From contig NC_011898.1 in assembly GCF_000022065.1 (NCBI RefSeq), positions 3,537,501 to 3,601,500 on the forward strand: a stretch of 64,000 nucleotides of DNA, given 5' to 3'. Positions 61,680 to 64,000 of the stretch are shown one piece after another. Both the position numbers and the translations under genes were made by a program. How positions within the stretch are numbered: position 1 is the first letter of the stretch; each line of letters starts with the position of its first letter. Source of the DNA: Ruminiclostridium cellulolyticum H10 (GTDB lineage: Bacteria > Bacillota > Clostridia > Acetivibrionales > DSM-1351). The notes below the pieces were generated by a model. The model had not been told where the DNA came from. It was given only the letters and a program-made list of their open reading frames with translations, and searched no databases.

Positions 61680-63052
61680 TATTCATCCCTCACTCTCTCG
61701 ATTCTGGCTTTAACTGCCTCCATCAATGCGTCCTGCCCTGTTGCTTTATCCTCCAAAGCTCGCATAACATCCTCATCGATTGTCCCATCTGCTACTAAAT
61801 GATGGATAATTACACTCTGCTTTTGCCCCTGTCTATGTAAACGTGCATTAGCTTGTTGGTATAACTCTAGGCTCCATGTAAGCCCAAACCAAACGATAAT
61901 ACTACCGCCATCCTGTAAATTTAAGCCATGCCCTGCACTCCCCGGGTGTACCGCAAGTAACTGTATCTTCCCTGAATTCCAGTCGGCTATATCTTTACTA
62001 CCTTCTGGACCTTTTCTTAAGGTTCTTGTCTGTGTAAATCTTTCTTGGATTCTACTCAGGTCATGCTTGTAAGAATAGAATAATAAGACTGGGTGCCCGT
62101 TTGCTGCTTCGAGAATATCTTCCAAGGCGTCGAGCTTAGCATTATGGATTTTCTGTATCTCTTGATTCTCGTTATATACTGCACCGTTTGCAAACTGCAA
62201 TAATTTGTTTGATAGCACTGCTGCTGTATTTGCTACTATATCCCCATCCACTAAAGGCAAAAGTAAATCTCTCTCCAGCTTTCGATATTTTGCTTTTGCA
62301 GATTCATCCAGTTTAACAGGTACCACTCTGTCAATCCTTTCAGGTAATTCCAGCCAGTCTTCGGACTTCATACTCACACAAATGTCAGATATTTTGTTAA
62401 ATACAACTTCCTCGGCTTCTTTCTTTTGCTTCCAGTCGTACACCACATAACCACTTCTGGCTCCTGCTGTAAAATATCTTTCCCGATACCCAGTTATAGT
62501 TTTCCCTAATCTCTGGCCCTGATCCAACAAGTAGATCTGTGACCAAAGGTCTAATAGTCCGTTGGGTGTCGGAGTTCCTGTTAATCCGATGATTCTGTTT
62601 ATCAACGGTCTGTTTCTTCTCAGTGCCCTAAACCTTTGTGATGATGGGGATTTAAAACTTGAGAGTTCATCTATCACCACCGTATCAAATGGCCAATCAC
62701 TGCCTGTCATACTTACCAGCCAAGGTACATTTTCACGGTTGATTATATACAGGTCTGCATCTGCTTTTAATGCTTTTTCTCTCTGGCTCCTACTTCCTAG
62801 AATCTTAGATATTGTCAAATGCTTTAGGTGATCCCACTTTTGACTTTCACGGCTCCAGGTATCTTCTGCGACTCTTAAAGGGGCTACTATGAGAATTCTT
62901 GACGCCTCGAATCTATCATAAAGCAGCTCGTCCAATGCAGTAAGGGTTATTACGGTCTTACCTAATCCCATCTCCAAAAACAGTCCCACCGCTGGGGTGT
63001 CCATAATTCTTTCAATCGCATATTCCTGGTATTTATGTGGCTTAAATTTCAT
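61679..63052 (-). CDS. Phage SNF2-type DNA helicase
   Basis: 457 residues. Helicase motifs in order: I EMGLGKT (residues about 29-35), Ia IVAPLRVAEDTW, II IDELS (DExx), III LTGTP (TGTPTPNGL), IV LLFYSYKHD, V LNLQDGG with SAGHGLN, VI QANARLHRQGQ. It is a small superfamily II enzyme common in replication modules of siphophages. Overlaps the VRR-NUC gene by 11 bases. Confidence 0.9.
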   Translation of the reverse strand: MKFKPHKYQEYAIERIMDTPAVGLFLEMGLGKTVITLTALDELLYDRFEASRILIVAPLRVAEDTWSRESQKWDHLKHLTISKILGSRSQREKALKADADLYIINRENVPWLVSMTGSDWPFDTVVIDELSSFKSPSSQRFRALRRNRPLINRIIGLTGTPTPNGLLDLWSQIYLLDQGQRLGKTITGYRERYFTAGARSGYVVYDWKQKKEAEEVVFNKISDICVSMKSEDWLELPERIDRVVPVKLDESAKAKYRKLERDLLLPLVDGDIVANTAAVLSNKLLQFANGAVYNENQEIQKIHNAKLDALEDILEAANGHPVLLFYSYKHDLSRIQERFTQTRTLRKGPEGSKDIADWNSGKIQLLAVHPGSAGHGLNLQDGGSIIVWFGLTWSLELYQQANARLHRQGQKQSVIIHHLVADGTIDEDVMRALEDKATGQDALMEAVKARIERVRDE

Positions 63053-63302
63053 TTGCCTCAGCCTCCGAATCTATTACCCTTACTTCAAATCCTAACGATC
63101 TAAGCTCGTTGTGTCTTTTCTCCTGTAGTGGTCTTGGCTTCTTGTTCGGTGCTTTTGTTTCAACAAAAATTATCTTACCACCGGGATATAGACAAATACG
63201 GTCCGGCACCCCAGACATACCGGGAGATACAAATTTTAAGCATTTACCACCTTTAGCCTCAACCGATTTCTTTAATGTTTTCTCGATTTTTGATTCCCTC
63301 AT
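63042..63302 (-). CDS. VRR-NUC domain nuclease
   Basis: 86 residues from ATG 63302, with AAGAAGGA upstream; the ATGs before it lack a site. The nuclease core has E (RESKIEKTLKKSVEAKGGKC), the D-x-E-x-K-type motif GVPDRICLYPGGKIIFVETKAP and RPLQEKRHNELRSLGFEV. Stand-alone VRR-NUC proteins act as structure-specific or Holliday junction-related nucleases in phage replication. Coupled to the helicase gene by overlap. Confidence 0.9.
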   Translation of the reverse strand: MRESKIEKTLKKSVEAKGGKCLKFVSPGMSGVPDRICLYPGGKIIFVETKAPNKKPRPLQEKRHNELRSLGFEVRVIDSEAEANEI

Positions 63303-63430
63303 TTTTAATCCTTCTTTCACTAGGACACTAAAGACTCTCTCACGCGTATACACGCTATACACGCGTTTAAGTTATATATACTCCCCCTATATCCCCTCTA
63401 TATTAATATTATTATCTATCTAAGGGTTTT

Positions 63431-63600
63431 TACTGTCCTTACTGTCCTTAAACTCTGTAACACTTTGTTTTATTAGGGTTTAAGGGAGACAGCATTTTTT
63501 GTTTTTACTGTCCTTTTGCTGTCCTTGCTGTCTCTTACTCCCATTTTTTTACTGTCCTCGCTGTCCTCATTTTTGGGGGTATCTGTCCTTGTTACTGTCC
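63431..63600. repeat. Iteron-like array of CTGTCC / GGACAG repeats
   Basis: CTGTCC starts at 63433, 63442, 63508, 63519, 63552, 63561, 63583 and 63595, with a CTGTCT variant at 63528 and an inverted GACAG at 63488. Spacings of 9 to 12 bases are recurrent. The array lies between the VapE-like gene and the nuclease gene and overlaps the VapE stop codon. Possible replication-protein binding sites or an early regulator array. Confidence 0.6.
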
Positions 63601-64000
63601 TATTTTTTCATAAGTTGTTTGTTTACCATAAAGCTTAAAAGTTAGTCTTCCTTTTCTCTCTTTCCAGTCAGGAAGTTTCCGAAGGATATCATATATAGGT
63701 CGTGCCTCCCACGCTCCAAACTTTGCAGGGTCAAGTCTCAATGCTTCGGCCCATATCTCGGCAGCACACACGCGTGTTCTTGGGATATCACCTGTAGGCT
63801 CTTCAAGGTAGTTCCTTCTTTCCCATACGTCTTTTTCATCCCAATCCGCCGGAAGCTTTGTTTCAAGATACCTCTGTATAAGCCCTTCTCTTGGATCTGT
63901 TTCAGTATGTATGCCCTGCATCCTCTCAGCTTCCCTGGCTGTTTTCTTATCAAGCTCTAATGATTCCCCCGCCTTGTATAGGGTCAAAGCTTCGGCCCAT
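63592..64000 (-). CDS. VapE-family primase/helicase-like protein, C-terminal part (truncated by window edge)
   Basis: 136 codons remain, continuing past the right edge without a start. The end matches virulence-associated E family C-termini: WAEALTLYKAGESLELDKK, KDVWERRNYLEEP, VCAAEIWAEALRLD and WEARPIYDILRKLPDWKE. VapE-like proteins carry a P-loop helicase for phage or island replication; the catalytic part would be outside the window. The stop codon is part of the first GGACAG repeat. Confidence 0.82.
   Translation of the reverse strand, partial: WAEALTLYKAGESLELDKKTAREAERMQGIHTETDPREGLIQRYLETKLPADWDEKDVWERRNYLEEPTGDIPRTRVCAAEIWAEALRLDPAKFGAWEARPIYDILRKLPDWKERKGRLTFKLYGKQTTYEKIGQ

Larger units (their letters stand above)
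39812..64000 (-). mobile_element. Siphovirus-type prophage (left part; continues past right edge)
   Basis: About 24 kb of densely packed minus-strand genes in canonical phage order: VapE-like, nuclease, helicase, late regulator, TerS, TerL, portal, minor head, scaffold, capsid, connectors, tail tube, chaperones, tape measure, tail hub, fibres, holin and endolysin. All structural frames are intact, so it could be functional. One plus-strand gene at 44509 interrupts it. Integration and lysogeny genes are not in the window. Confidence 0.93.

Overview
The window is low-GC DNA from an anaerobic, endospore-forming Firmicute. Spore genes (spoIIE, a gerK-type operon), Gram-positive promoters and AGGAGG ribosome sites, an SLH-anchored cell surface and a mannan-oligosaccharide locus suggest a plant-polysaccharide-degrading clostridium of the Ruminiclostridium type. 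That assignment is inferred from gene content, not from a marker gene.

Layout. 1-8.5 kb is housekeeping and sporulation: truncated spoIIE with a long-spacer promoter, pncB, a tRNA-Met/Glu/Val cluster, a VCBS-like protein, htrA, a GNAT, and DUF503, LUD-domain and YaiI/YqxD proteins. 8.5-18.7 kb is a beta-mannoside utilisation locus: an ABC importer without its own ATPase, two LacI-family regulators, a GH130 phosphorylase, a cellobiose 2-epimerase-type enzyme and a second GH130 that closely resembles mannosylglucose phosphorylase. AACGTT-centred operator candidates lie at both catabolic promoters, and an IS200/IS605-type element sits between importer and regulators. 18.7-22.6 kb is a metal (probably zinc) locus: a Fur-family regulator divergent from a COG0523 GTPase, an unusual COG0523-permease fusion and a TIGR03943 protein. 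23.3-24.6 kb holds two tandem CarD-like genes. 24.8-28.9 kb is a GerKA-KC-KD-KB germinant receptor operon.

28.9-32.3 kb is a decay zone: a Cas6 C-terminal relic, a DUF2334 pseudogene with three lesions, and small or broken reading frames. 32.3-37.9 kb is a two-gene surface operon: a 1250-residue protein with nine near-identical 306-bp repeats, followed by an SLH-anchored protein. 38-39.8 kb is gene-poor, with several palindromes.

From about 39.8 kb to the right edge lies a siphovirus-type prophage on the minus strand. It begins at a 14-15 bp match to the 3' end of tRNA-fMet (a candidate att core). Going left to right it has an edge gene, lysis genes, tail fibre and baseplate, tape measure, tail chaperones, tail tube, head-tail connectors, capsid, scaffold, minor head protein, portal, terminases, a late regulator, a helicase, a VRR-NUC nuclease and the end of a VapE-like gene. 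The integrase and repressor would lie beyond the right edge.

The most interesting item is the minor head protein at 55179-57110. Its C-terminus carries a RelA/SpoT-like synthetase signature (R-x-K-x3-S-x3-K, then a downstream E-V-Q). Two small genes of unknown function follow directly, each with its own terminator-like hairpin. This looks like a virion-linked polymorphic toxin with candidate immunity genes.
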